Source of the DNA: Bacteroidales bacterium
GTDB taxonomy: Bacteria > Bacteroidota > Bacteroidia > Bacteroidales > P3
Assembly (NCBI GenBank): GCA_016283745.1
Contig: JAEENM010000162.1
Span: forward strand, 1-64,000
Reading direction: 5' to 3'
Length of the DNA stretch: 64,000 nucleotides
Shown: piece after piece, positions 18,811 to 29,242 of the stretch
Numbering within the stretch: the first letter of the stretch is position 1
Layout of the letters: every line of letters begins with the position of its first letter
Program-made: the position numbers and the translations under genes
Notes under the pieces: model-generated
Told to the model about the DNA's origin: nothing
Databases searched by the model: none
Seen by the model: only the letters and a program-made list of their open reading frames with translations

Positions 18811-19833
18811 ATGCGTAGCATCGGAAAAGTCTGTGTAGCAACAATATCGGCCTTGGCAATGGCGATAATGGCTTCGTGCGGTGGGGCTTTGCAAAAGCAC
18901 TCTATCACGGGCGAAGCACAAGGCACCTACTATGCCATAACCTACTACGACACGCAGAACCGCGACCTTAGCAGTGCCATAGATTCCTTACTTGCCGATT
19001 TCGACCAAACAGCCTCGCTGTGGGCGGGCAACTCGCTGATACGCAGGATAAACAACAACTCCGACTCGGTGCTCAACGAGCTTTTCTGCGACATGCTCGA
19101 CAAGTCGCTGCGGGTAAACCGTCTTTCCGACGGATATTTCGACTGCACCGTGGGCAAGCTGGTGAACGCATGGGGCTTCGGTTTCAAGCAAGGACAGGAC
19201 CTCGACAGCGCCACGGTGGACAGTCTGCGGCAATACACCGGCCTGCCGTTGGAAGTTATTTCGCGTGACGGCAGCAAGATTCTCCGCAAGGCGCGTCCTG
19301 AAACGGAGCTCGACTTCAACGCCATAGCGCAGGGCTATTCGGTGGACATCGTGGCCAACTACCTCGAATCCAACGGGATAACAAACTATATCATCAACAT
19401 CGGCGGCGAAGTGATTGCCAAAGGCGGCAAACCCGACGGCAGCCAATGGACCGTGGGCGTGGAGCGTCCGGCCGAGAGCCAGTTCGCCGAAAGGCAGCTG
19501 GACATCAAGGTAACGCTTGCCGACCAATCGATAGTTACATCGGGCAACTACCGCAAGTTCTACGAGAAGGACGGTGTGAAATACTCCCACACCATCGACC
19601 CGCACACTGGCTACCCCGTAAACCACTCGCTGCTGAGCGTTTCCGTCATCGCCGACAGCGCATGGAAAGCCGACGCCTTCGCCACGGCCTTCATGGCAAT
19701 GGGCATGGAAAAAGCCCTGCAATACATCGAAAACAACGACGAGATAAAATCGGCGTACTTTATCTATAACGAAAACGGCGAATACAAGACCTTTGCCACC
19801 GAAGAATTCAAGAAAAACATTATAACACAATAA
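18811..19833 (+). CDS. apbE: FAD:protein FMN transferase (ApbE family lipoprotein)
   Basis: Start reassigned to MRSIGKVCVATISALAMAIMASCGG (lipobox); ELDFNAIAQGYSVDIVANYL, NIGGEVIAKG, YSHTIDPHTGYPV. Confidence 0.93.
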   Translation: MRSIGKVCVATISALAMAIMASCGGALQKHSITGEAQGTYYAITYYDTQNRDLSSAIDSLLADFDQTASLWAGNSLIRRINNNSDSVLNELFCDMLDKSLRVNRLSDGYFDCTVGKLVNAWGFGFKQGQDLDSATVDSLRQYTGLPLEVISRDGSKILRKARPETELDFNAIAQGYSVDIVANYLESNGITNYIINIGGEVIAKGGKPDGSQWTVGVERPAESQFAERQLDIKVTLADQSIVTSGNYRKFYEKDGVKYSHTIDPHTGYPVNHSLLSVSVIADSAWKADAFATAFMAMGMEKALQYIENNDEIKSAYFIYNENGEYKTFATEEFKKNIITQ

Positions 19834-19846
19834 AACACACCCGCTT

Positions 19847-20707
19847 ATGAAATCAATGACAGGCTTCGCCAAAATACAGCAGCAATCGGGAGCGGCAGTA
19901 TACACTGTAGAAATCAAGACACTGAACAGCAAGCAGATGGACGCCACGGTGAAAATCCCCGTCGAGTTCCGCAGCAAAGAGCTGGAGATTCGCACCATGC
20001 TCAACGCCCTCGAACGCGGCAAAATCGATTTCGTGCTCACCTGCGAAGGTGGCAACGCCCCCGCCGCAACCATCAACCACGCTGTGGCAAAAGCCTATTT
20101 CGACGAGCTGACCAACCTCTACAACGAGCTGGGACAGAGCACCGAAGGACTGATGGAAAGCGTGCTGCGCCGTCCCGACGTGTGGGAGACCACCGACGAC
20201 GCCTCCATCGACGAAAACACGTGGAACGCCATTGCCGAACACATCAAAAAGGCGATAAAAGTGGTTGACGACACCCGTCTGCACGAAGGCGAGATACTGA
20301 AAGCCGATTTCTACAAGCACATCGAACTGATACAGCAGAAACTGAACCTTGTGCCGCAGTACGAGACCGAACGCATCGAGCAACAGAAAGAGCGTCTGCG
20401 CAAAAGTCTGGCCGAACTTGGCACCACCGCCGACGAAAACCGTTTCGAGCAGGAGCTTATCTACTACCTCGAAAAACTTGACATCACCGAAGAGAAAGTG
20501 CGTCTGCAAAAGCATATCGACTACTTTGTAGAGACGATGGAACAATCCGAGAGCACCGGAAAGAAACTCGGTTTCATAGCTCAGGAGATGGGACGCGAGA
20601 TAAACACCATGGGCTCCAAGGCCAACCACACTGAAATTCAGAAACTTGTGGTAGTGATGAAAGACGAGCTGGAAAAAATCAAGGAGCAACTTGGCAACAT
20701 ACTGTAA
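19847..20707 (+). CDS. YicC family endoribonuclease-like protein
   Basis: MKSMTGFAKIQ N-terminus and C-terminal GKKLGFIAQEMGREINTMGSKANHTEIQKLVVVMKDELEKIKEQ. Confidence 0.93.
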   Translation: MKSMTGFAKIQQQSGAAVYTVEIKTLNSKQMDATVKIPVEFRSKELEIRTMLNALERGKIDFVLTCEGGNAPAATINHAVAKAYFDELTNLYNELGQSTEGLMESVLRRPDVWETTDDASIDENTWNAIAEHIKKAIKVVDDTRLHEGEILKADFYKHIELIQQKLNLVPQYETERIEQQKERLRKSLAELGTTADENRFEQELIYYLEKLDITEEKVRLQKHIDYFVETMEQSESTGKKLGFIAQEMGREINTMGSKANHTEIQKLVVVMKDELEKIKEQLGNIL

Positions 20708-20726
20708 ACCAACAAAAACGCCCACA

Positions 20727-21707
20727 ATGAAAAGGATACTTGGCTTAGGCAACGCACTTACCGACGAGCTGGTGATGCTCCCCTCCGACGAGATGCTCGA
20801 CAATCTCGAACTTCCGAAAGGCAGCATGCAGATTATCAGTTCGGAACGTTACCTTTCGATAAAGAAAGAAATCCGCGGGCTGAAGAAAAAGATAGTGCCC
20901 GGCGGCTCGGCAAGCAATACCTGCCGCGGCATATCGCGCGCCGGCGGCGACGCCACTTTCATGGGCATGATAGGCAACGACGACATCGGGGCGCTGTTCG
21001 AAGAGGAGGTACGGCAGAGCGGCACCACTCCCCTGCTCCTGCACAGCGACACCCCCAGCGGCACGGCACTCACTTTCATCTCGCCCGACAGCGAACGCAC
21101 CTTCGCCACCTGTCTCGGCGCAGCGCTGGAGATGACACCAAGGCACCTCACCAAAAAGACTTTCAACGGCTACGACATACTTCATATCGAAGGCTATCAG
21201 CTTCAGAACCACAAACTTGTAAGCAAAGCGGTGCAACTTGCCAAAGAGAACGGCATGATGGTGTCGATGGACCTCGCATCGTACAACATAGTTCTGGAAA
21301 ATCTTGATTTTCTGCGCGATATAATTCCCAACTTCGTCGACATAATCTTTGCCAACGAGGAGGAAGCCAAGGCCTTCACCGGAAAGGCACCTGCCGAAGC
21401 CCTCGACGAGATTGCCGAGATGTGCCATGTGGCCATAGTGAAAGTGGGGCGGCAAGGCTCGTTTGTGAAAAGCGACGGCACTACGTGGCAGATAGGCATT
21501 TCGGAACACAAAACTGTGGACTCCACCGGCGCTGGCGATTTCTACGCCGCGGGGTTCCTCTACGGCATCGCCGCAGGACACGACGTCTGCACCGCCGCAA
21601 ACATCGGCAAACTGCTGTCGGGAAACATAGTGTCGGTGGTGGGAGTGCGGCTGCCCGACAAACAATGGGCGAAAATCCGCAACGACATTGCCAAAGGCAA
21701 CTTCTGA
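20727..21707 (+). CDS. PfkB-family carbohydrate/adenosine kinase
   Basis: Start reassigned to MKRILGLGNALTDEL; PGGSASNTCRGISRAGGDATFMGMIGNDDIG; DSTGAGDFYAAGFL. Confidence 0.92.
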   Translation: MKRILGLGNALTDELVMLPSDEMLDNLELPKGSMQIISSERYLSIKKEIRGLKKKIVPGGSASNTCRGISRAGGDATFMGMIGNDDIGALFEEEVRQSGTTPLLLHSDTPSGTALTFISPDSERTFATCLGAALEMTPRHLTKKTFNGYDILHIEGYQLQNHKLVSKAVQLAKENGMMVSMDLASYNIVLENLDFLRDIIPNFVDIIFANEEEAKAFTGKAPAEALDEIAEMCHVAIVKVGRQGSFVKSDGTTWQIGISEHKTVDSTGAGDFYAAGFLYGIAAGHDVCTAANIGKLLSGNIVSVVGVRLPDKQWAKIRNDIAKGNF

Positions 21708-21876
21708 GCACCCGACAGAAAGCCCCAAAAAACAACGTCACACAATTTCCGACTTATCACCAACGTTGTTTTAATAACTTATTCCCCGACAAGGGCAAAT
21801 ATCGAAAGCATATTTGTATCTTTGCAAACGCATTTATAAAAAAGAACACAGGAAATAATCAAACAAAATATTGATA

Positions 21877-24800
21877 ATGAAAAAATTAGCAACTATTTTG
21901 ATTACGATGTGCGTTATGGCAACCGGCCTCGCACAACAGAAAGGCAAAAACACATTCACCTTTACCACAGGTAAATACACCGATGAATTGGGAGCCTTTT
22001 TCGACCAGGACAAAGGCGCGGACAAAGCTCAGCAACAGGCCTACGCCAAACTGGTGTCGGAATACCTCGGCGTGTGGAGCGAGCTCACCCCCGACATGAA
22101 AACCAAAGTTGTAGGCATCTCCAACCAGATGATAAAAGCCAAGGCAAAACCCTCCGACATTGCCGATTTCGTTACAGTGCAGAAAGTCGTTAACAAAGGC
22201 GGCAACTTCGACGGATGGCTGCAGTGTACCGAAAAGATGAAGAAACTCAAGGACTTGGGCGACTGGTTTGAATACACGACCACCCTTATCGAGAAAAACA
22301 CCATCTTCGCATCCAAAAGCTCCAAATGGGAGTACCAGCCGGGCAGCACCTTCAAATTCAAGCTCGACAACGGCCAGCCCACCATTGTTTTCGACAAATC
22401 GTTCGAACTGCACTACGGCTCCGACAAGGAGATGTGCTCGCTCTACGGCACCACCGGCGTTTATTACTACAACTCCAACAAATGGCTGGGACGCGGCGGC
22501 CGCGTGGACTGGAGCCGCACAGGACTTTCGGTGAACGAATGCTACGCCAAGCTGAAAAGATACGAGGCCAACACCAAATTCCCCAAATTCAGCGCCGACT
22601 CCGTGGAGTTCGTCAACACCAAATATTTCAAAGAACCCATCCTCGGACATCTCGACGAACACGTTACAATGCCGATGGACAAAGACAAATACACTTTCCC
22701 TAAATTTAAGTCGTACACCAAGAACTTCATGCTCAAGGACATCGTGAAAAACGTGGACTACAGCGGCAGCTTTATGATGAACGGCAACAAGTTCCTCACC
22801 TCCGACGCCAGCTCGTCGGCAAACCTCATTTTCTACCGCAACGGCAAACGGTTCCTCATCGTAAACTCGTACAAATTCACCATCGCCCCCGAGCAGATAT
22901 ACTCCGAAAAAGCCAACATCACCATCTACATCGACCAAGACTCCATAACCAACTCCGGCGTTTCGGTGCGTTACATACCCGCCAACAAGCAGGTGATGAT
23001 TATCAACGACAGCAAACGTAACTACTACAGCCCCTACAACAACACCTACCACGCCCTCGACATGTACTGCGAATCCATAATATGGAAACTCGACGACGAC
23101 ATCCTCGACATATCGATGCTTCGCCAGCAGGGAGCGCAGTCGTTCTCATCCTTCGAGTCGAGCGACTACTACACCCTCGACAAATACATGAAAATTCAGG
23201 GCATCGACCAGATAAGCCCGCTGCAAAGGGTTTACCTCTACTGCAAGAAAGAAGGTCAGCACGAATTTTTCATCGACGAGTTCTCCATCTACATCAGGAT
23301 GGACCTGATACAGGCCAAGCAGATGATACACAACCTTGCCAAGGCAGGTCTGGTAACCTTTGAAGAAGGCAGCGGACGCGTTACCGCAAAGGACAAACTC
23401 TTCGACTACGTTAAAGCCTACGCCAAAGCCAAGGACATCGACTACGACGCCATCAACCTTGTGTCGGCCACAAAGAACACCTCCAACGCCATCCTCGACC
23501 TCAAAACCAACGACCTTAGGATGGAAGGAGTGGAGAAATTCATCGTGAGCGACTCGCAGAAAGTGGCCATCTATCCCAAAGACCAAAAAATAGTGGTGAA
23601 GAAAAACCGCGACATACTGTTCGACGGATACATCAACGCCGGCCGTTTCGAGATGATTGTCTCCAACAGCACCTTCCTCTACGACCAGTTCAAACTCGAC
23701 CTGCCGCAGATCGACTCCATGTGGTTCTCCGTAACCTCGTTCACCAACCCGCCCAAGTGGGAACGCGTGAAATCGCCTATCAACCAGCTCGTGGGCGAGA
23801 TACTCATCGACGCCCCCGACAACCACTCCAGTCTGAAACGCACCAAGGACTACCCCATTTTCAACAGCAAGGAGAAAAGTTATGTGTACTACGACAACAA
23901 GGCCGTGCGCATCCCCGGCTACGACCGCAAACGTTTCTTCTACACCCTCGAGCCCTTCACCATCAAAAAGATGCTGAAATTCGAGACCGACAGCCTTGTG
24001 TTTGCCGGAAGCCTCAACTCGGCAGGCATTTTCCCCGAACTAAAAGAACCACTGCGCGTGCAGCCCGACTACTCGCTCGGCTTTGTGATGAACACCCCGA
24101 AAAACGGTCTGCCCATGTACGGCGGCAAAGGACATTACAACAAGACCATCGACCTGAGCTACAAAGGATTCCTCGGACAAGGCGAGGTGGCATACCTCAG
24201 CTCCGTAACCAAGAGCAACGACATTGTGTTCCTGCCTGACTCGATGTATGCCGTTACCGACACCTTCTACATCACCGAACAGCTAGCCGGCGGCACCGAC
24301 TTCCCCGACGCACAGATCGGCAAAGCCAACGAACGCTGGTACCCCTACCGCGACGAGATGATCATCGCACAGCGTAGCAAGAGAGACCCGTTCCGCATGT
24401 ACCACAAAGAGACACAGCTGGCAGGACAGCTCACCCTGCGTCCCTCCGGACTTATCGGCTCCGGCGTGGCTACCCTGCTCGACGCCGAAATCACCTCCGA
24501 CACTTTCAACATGCGTCGCACAACCATGGACTCCAAACGCTCCACCTTCAAAGTCAGATCCGAGCTGTTCGACAACTGGGCATTCGTTGCCAACAATGTA
24601 CGCTCCAGCATCGACTACAAGAACCGCAAGGGCGACATTGTGAGCAACGAGGAGATAAACCGTGTAACCCTGCCCATGATGAACTACGCCGCCTACATCG
24701 ACAAGGCCACATGGGCCATGGACAAACAGGAGCTGTCGCTTAAGAACAGCAAGTCGGAGAACACCGGAGGCATGGATAAACTCGACATACGCCAGCGTGT

Positions 24801-26400
24801 GCACAAAGGCATGCCCGGAGCACTGTTTGTGGGCACCTCGCCGTCGCTCGACAGTCTTAACTTCTACTCCACCGAGGGCGTGTTCCGCTACAACCAGGCA
24901 CGTCTGACAGCCAAGAACGTATTCCTCGTTTACGTGGCCGACGCAGCCATTGCCCCCGACGGCGACTCGCTGCAGATACTCGCCAAAGGCAAGATGGAGA
25001 AACTGGAGAAAGCACGCATACTCGCCGACACCGAGAACAAATACCACCTAATGTACGACGCATCCGTCGACATTGCATCGAGAACGATGTACAACGCCTC
25101 GGCAATAATCGACTACATCGACGAGAACAAGAAAGTGCAGAAAATACCGCTCACCTCGGTTATGCCCAACAGCCAAGGCATCACCAACGGCAAAGGCGTC
25201 ATCAGCGAGAGCGACGACTTCAAGCTCAGTCCGGCCTTCCGCTATATGGGCGAAGTTGACGTCAACGCACAGGACAAGGACTACCTCTTTACCGGCGGAG
25301 TGCAGCTGGTGCATAACTGCGTAAAAGAGGGCGAGGAACTCGGTTTCCTGCGTTTCAAAGGCAATATCGACCCGCAGCACATCGAAATACCTGTGGATGA
25401 AATACCTACCGACAGCAAGAACAACCGCATGACCGCCTCCATACTCTTCAACACCGACGACCTGAAGGCCTACAGCGCCTTCCTTACCAAGGACAAGGCC
25501 GCCGACAACGAGATTCTGGGCGCCGCAGGATTCCTCTCCTACGACAAAATACGTAAGGAATACCGCATTGCCAGCCACGAGAAACTCGAGAACATAGCCG
25601 AGACTCCGGGCAACTACCTCGCACTCAAGACAGAGACCTGCGAAGTGTACGGCGAAGGCCAACTCAATTTCGGAATCAAACAGAACGTTGTGAAAACCTA
25701 CTCCTACGGCAGCATCAACGTCAACGACAAAAAGGACGAGACCGACGTCAGCATGCTGTTCGGATTTGAGTTCCCGATTGCCGAAGAGGCTCTCAACATG
25801 ATGGGACAGTACATCGCCGACGACCTCGGCCTCGCTCCCGCCGACCAGGAGAACCCCATGATGCGCAAAGCCCTGATGGCCGCGATGGGCAACGAAAAAG
25901 GCGAGGAGGTTTACAACGACTATATGGGCAGCGGCGATTTCAGCAAAATCCCCGACGTGTTCAAACACACCCTCTTCTTCGGCAACCTGAAATGGAAATA
26001 CCTGCAGGGATTCGGATACTACACCAACGGGGTGAACACCCTTACCAGCGTGGGCAAGATACAGATACACAAGAAGGTACGCACCAAGATGCAGTACGTG
26101 AAACGTAAATCGGGCACCTACCTCACCATCTACCTGCAGATTGCCAGAGACCACTGGTACTACTTCCACTACGATATGACCAAGCATGTAATGCTCATCA
26201 AATCGAGCTTTGTTGAATTCGACGACCTGATACGCGGAGCCAAGGACCGCGAGGTGAAGACCTCCGACGGCACCTACCGCTACCGTCTCGTGACCAACGC
26301 CTCCGATGTGTCCAAATTCACCAAGAAAATGGAAACCTTCGAGGAGGGCGGCGACGACGACCTCTACGAGGAAGAGGAGGACCCCGGCGACAACGAATAA
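21877..26400 (+). CDS. Large exported protein of unknown function (1507-1509 aa)
   Basis: Signal peptide MKKLATILITMCVMATGLAQQ; the track's first codon at 21871 is TTG, ATG is at 21877; no catalytic motif recognised; acidic tail EEGGDDDLYEEEEDPGDNE. Confidence 0.85.
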   Translation: MKKLATILITMCVMATGLAQQKGKNTFTFTTGKYTDELGAFFDQDKGADKAQQQAYAKLVSEYLGVWSELTPDMKTKVVGISNQMIKAKAKPSDIADFVTVQKVVNKGGNFDGWLQCTEKMKKLKDLGDWFEYTTTLIEKNTIFASKSSKWEYQPGSTFKFKLDNGQPTIVFDKSFELHYGSDKEMCSLYGTTGVYYYNSNKWLGRGGRVDWSRTGLSVNECYAKLKRYEANTKFPKFSADSVEFVNTKYFKEPILGHLDEHVTMPMDKDKYTFPKFKSYTKNFMLKDIVKNVDYSGSFMMNGNKFLTSDASSSANLIFYRNGKRFLIVNSYKFTIAPEQIYSEKANITIYIDQDSITNSGVSVRYIPANKQVMIINDSKRNYYSPYNNTYHALDMYCESIIWKLDDDILDISMLRQQGAQSFSSFESSDYYTLDKYMKIQGIDQISPLQRVYLYCKKEGQHEFFIDEFSIYIRMDLIQAKQMIHNLAKAGLVTFEEGSGRVTAKDKLFDYVKAYAKAKDIDYDAINLVSATKNTSNAILDLKTNDLRMEGVEKFIVSDSQKVAIYPKDQKIVVKKNRDILFDGYINAGRFEMIVSNSTFLYDQFKLDLPQIDSMWFSVTSFTNPPKWERVKSPINQLVGEILIDAPDNHSSLKRTKDYPIFNSKEKSYVYYDNKAVRIPGYDRKRFFYTLEPFTIKKMLKFETDSLVFAGSLNSAGIFPELKEPLRVQPDYSLGFVMNTPKNGLPMYGGKGHYNKTIDLSYKGFLGQGEVAYLSSVTKSNDIVFLPDSMYAVTDTFYITEQLAGGTDFPDAQIGKANERWYPYRDEMIIAQRSKRDPFRMYHKETQLAGQLTLRPSGLIGSGVATLLDAEITSDTFNMRRTTMDSKRSTFKVRSELFDNWAFVANNVRSSIDYKNRKGDIVSNEEINRVTLPMMNYAAYIDKATWAMDKQELSLKNSKSENTGGMDKLDIRQRVHKGMPGALFVGTSPSLDSLNFYSTEGVFRYNQARLTAKNVFLVYVADAAIAPDGDSLQILAKGKMEKLEKARILADTENKYHLMYDASVDIASRTMYNASAIIDYIDENKKVQKIPLTSVMPNSQGITNGKGVISESDDFKLSPAFRYMGEVDVNAQDKDYLFTGGVQLVHNCVKEGEELGFLRFKGNIDPQHIEIPVDEIPTDSKNNRMTASILFNTDDLKAYSAFLTKDKAADNEILGAAGFLSYDKIRKEYRIASHEKLENIAETPGNYLALKTETCEVYGEGQLNFGIKQNVVKTYSYGSINVNDKKDETDVSMLFGFEFPIAEEALNMMGQYIADDLGLAPADQENPMMRKALMAAMGNEKGEEVYNDYMGSGDFSKIPDVFKHTLFFGNLKWKYLQGFGYYTNGVNTLTSVGKIQIHKKVRTKMQYVKRKSGTYLTIYLQIARDHWYYFHYDMTKHVMLIKSSFVEFDDLIRGAKDREVKTSDGTYRYRLVTNASDVSKFTKKMETFEEGGDDDLYEEEEDPGDNE

Positions 26401-26482
26401 CACTCCGGACAAAAAAACACGGAAAATCGCAAAAAAAATCGTATCTTTGCACTTTAATAGAACATCACACTAACGTAAAAAA

Positions 26483-27166
26483 ATGGAATACAACACCAAA
26501 AGACCGAAACTGCAGATTACCGACTACGGACGCAACATCTACAAACTGATAGAATACGCCAAAACCATCGAGGACCGCGACAAACGCAACGCCGTGGCCG
26601 CCTGCATAGTCAACGTGATGGCGCAGGTGAACCCCAAAGTGAAGGAAGAAACCGACTACAAACACAAACTGTGGGACCACCTGCTGCTGATGTCCAATTT
26701 CGAACTCGACGTGGACAGCCCCTACCCCGTTTCGCACGAGAACAACATCGATTTCGACCCCAAGCCGCTGAAATACAAGACCAACCACATCAACTACCGC
26801 CACTACGGTAAGGTGCTCGAAGACCTTATCGAAAAAGTGGCCTCCTACCCCGAAGGCGAGGAAAAAGAGGTGCTGATAGAGCTTATCGCACACCAGATGA
26901 AACGCTCCTACCTAACTTGGAACCGAAACACCGTAAGCGACGACATAATTTTCGAGCAGTTCGACCGCCTGAGCACCGGAAAACTGAAACTCCGCGACGA
27001 CTTCCAGCTCCTTGCCAACAAGGAATACGGGGACGGCACAACTTCCAACAACAACAAAAACCAGAACCCCAACCGCATCAAGAAAAAACAGGGACAGAAA
27101 CATCAGGCCAACTCGGTGAAAGTAAAAAACGGAAAGAAAAACAAAAACTTCCAAAACAATAAATAA
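26483..27166 (+). CDS. DUF4290 domain protein
   Basis: MEYNTKRPKLQITDYGRNIYKLIEYAKTIEDRDKRN; directly upstream of murA. Confidence 0.85.
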   Translation: MEYNTKRPKLQITDYGRNIYKLIEYAKTIEDRDKRNAVAACIVNVMAQVNPKVKEETDYKHKLWDHLLLMSNFELDVDSPYPVSHENNIDFDPKPLKYKTNHINYRHYGKVLEDLIEKVASYPEGEEKEVLIELIAHQMKRSYLTWNRNTVSDDIIFEQFDRLSTGKLKLRDDFQLLANKEYGDGTTSNNNKNQNPNRIKKKQGQKHQANSVKVKNGKKNKNFQNNK

Positions 27167-27187
27167 CAACTTAATACTCCGACACTT

Positions 27188-28489
27188 ATGAGTTCCTTCG
27201 AGATAACAGGCGGCAAAAGGCTTTCGGGCGAGATAATACCGCAAGGCGCCAAAAACGAGGCACTGCAGGTGATTTGCGCCACCGTGCTCACTTCCGACAA
27301 GGTGGTGATAGAAAACATCCCCGACATCCGCGATGTGAACAAACTCATCGACATACTGCGCCTTATCGACGTGAAAGTGGAACGGCTCAGCGCCGACACC
27401 TACTCCTTCCAAGCCGACAACATCGACCTCAACAAACTCGAAAGCGACGAGTTCTGCGACACCGCCTCCAAGCTGCGTGGCTCCATAATGCTGGCAGGCC
27501 CGCTGCTGTCGCGGTTCGGCAAAGCCACCTTCCCACAACCCGGCGGCGACAAGATAGGCCGCCGACGCCTCGACACACACTTCATCGGATTCGAGAAACT
27601 CGGCGCTACCATCGACTACAACTTCCGCTTCTACACCATAACCGGAAATCCGCTCAACGGCTGCTATATGCTATTGGACGAAGCCTCCGTAACCGGCACC
27701 GCCAACATAATAATGGCCTCCGTGCTGGCCAAAGGCACCACCACAATAATGAACGCCGCCTGCGAACCCTACGTCTATCAGCTGTGCAAGATGCTCAACA
27801 GTATGGGCGCACAGATTTCCGGCGTCGGCTCCAACCTGCTAACCATCAACGGGGTAACCTCGCTGAAAGGATGCACCCACCGCCTGCTGCCCGATATGAT
27901 CGAGGTAGGCAGCTTTATCGGCCTTGCGGCAATGACTCAGTCGGAGATAACGCTGAAAAACGTGGGCATGGAACATCTGGGACTGATTCCCAACGTGTTC
28001 CGACGTCTGGGCGTTAGTATTTTCCAAAAAGACGACGACCTGATAATACCCTCACAGGAACACTACACCGTGGAACGCTTTATGGACGGCTCCATAATGA
28101 CCATCTCCGACGCCCCGTGGCCCGGCTTCACCCCCGACCTCATCAGCATAGCCCTCGTGGTGGCCATACAAGCCAACGGGAGCGTGCTGATACATCAGAA
28201 GATGTTCGAAAGCCGACTATTCTTTGTAGATAAACTGATAGACATGGGCGCACAGATAATTCTCTGCGACCCGCACCGCGCCACAGTGATAGGCCTTAAC
28301 CGCGAACACAACCTGCGGGGCATACGCATGAGCTCGCCCGACATACGCGCCGGTGTGGCACTGCTCATCGCGGCACTGTCGGCCACGGGCAAGAGCCGTA
28401 TCGACAACATCGAACAGATAGACCGCGGCTACCAGAACATCGACCAGCGCCTGCGTAACATCGGCGCCGACATAACACGTATTGAATAA
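27188..28489 (+). CDS. murA: UDP-N-acetylglucosamine 1-carboxyvinyltransferase
   Basis: ITGGKRLSGEIIPQGAKNEALQVICATVLTSDKVVIENIPDI; DIRAGVALLIAALSATGKSRIDNIEQIDRGYQNID. Confidence 0.96.
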   Translation: MSSFEITGGKRLSGEIIPQGAKNEALQVICATVLTSDKVVIENIPDIRDVNKLIDILRLIDVKVERLSADTYSFQADNIDLNKLESDEFCDTASKLRGSIMLAGPLLSRFGKATFPQPGGDKIGRRRLDTHFIGFEKLGATIDYNFRFYTITGNPLNGCYMLLDEASVTGTANIIMASVLAKGTTTIMNAACEPYVYQLCKMLNSMGAQISGVGSNLLTINGVTSLKGCTHRLLPDMIEVGSFIGLAAMTQSEITLKNVGMEHLGLIPNVFRRLGVSIFQKDDDLIIPSQEHYTVERFMDGSIMTISDAPWPGFTPDLISIALVVAIQANGSVLIHQKMFESRLFFVDKLIDMGAQIILCDPHRATVIGLNREHNLRGIRMSSPDIRAGVALLIAALSATGKSRIDNIEQIDRGYQNIDQRLRNIGADITRIE

Positions 28490-28501
28490 AAACATAATAA
28501 A

Positions 28502-29239
28502 GTGATTTTCGACAAGTTTTTCAAAAAAATAGACCCAGACGGAGCATTAGCCGTTTTGAAAACCGACATCCATTCACACCTCATTCCACAAGTGGACGAC
28601 GGCGCTTTCGCCTACGACACCTCCATCGATTGCATAAGCCGTATGGCAAAGTTAGGATATAGCAAAATCTGTCTGACTTCCCATTTTCAGACCTACGGAT
28701 TCAAAAACGACGAGGACGACATACTGAGACGTGCCGAAGAACTACGTCAGACCATAGCCGAAAACAACATTCAAATGGAGTTGATTGTGGGTGGCGAATA
28801 TCTTGTGGACAGTGGGTTCCGCAAACGCATGGAAACCAACCGTTTCCTAAAAATGAACGACCAATATCTGCTTATCGAGTTTTCGTTCAACCAAGCTATT
28901 CTCGGCATCAGTGAACTAGTTTTCGAACTGCAGAAACTCGGACACGATATAATACTTGCCCACCCCGAACGCTACCTTTATTTCCACGAACACCCCGAAA
29001 TACCGAAAACACTTAAAGACCAAGGCGTTTTCTTCCAGTCAAACATAAACTCATTCGGCGGTTTCTACGGAAAAAGAACCCTCAAAGAAAGCTACAAATA
29101 CATCAACAACGGCTGGACCGACTTCCTAGGCACCGACATCCACAACCGCCTTTACCTGCACGCCCTTGTGAACACCTGCAAGGACAAAAAATTCCGCAAA
29201 ATGCTCGACACACACAGTTTCCTTAACAACACCATATAA
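28502..29239 (+). CDS. CpsB/YwqE-type PHP-fold tyrosine phosphatase
   Basis: GTG start; KTDIHSHLIPQVDDGAFAYDTSIDCI, ILAHPERYLYF, DFLGTDIHN. Confidence 0.87.
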   Translation: MIFDKFFKKIDPDGALAVLKTDIHSHLIPQVDDGAFAYDTSIDCISRMAKLGYSKICLTSHFQTYGFKNDEDDILRRAEELRQTIAENNIQMELIVGGEYLVDSGFRKRMETNRFLKMNDQYLLIEFSFNQAILGISELVFELQKLGHDIILAHPERYLYFHEHPEIPKTLKDQGVFFQSNINSFGGFYGKRTLKESYKYINNGWTDFLGTDIHNRLYLHALVNTCKDKKFRKMLDTHSFLNNTI

Positions 29240-29242
29240 ACC

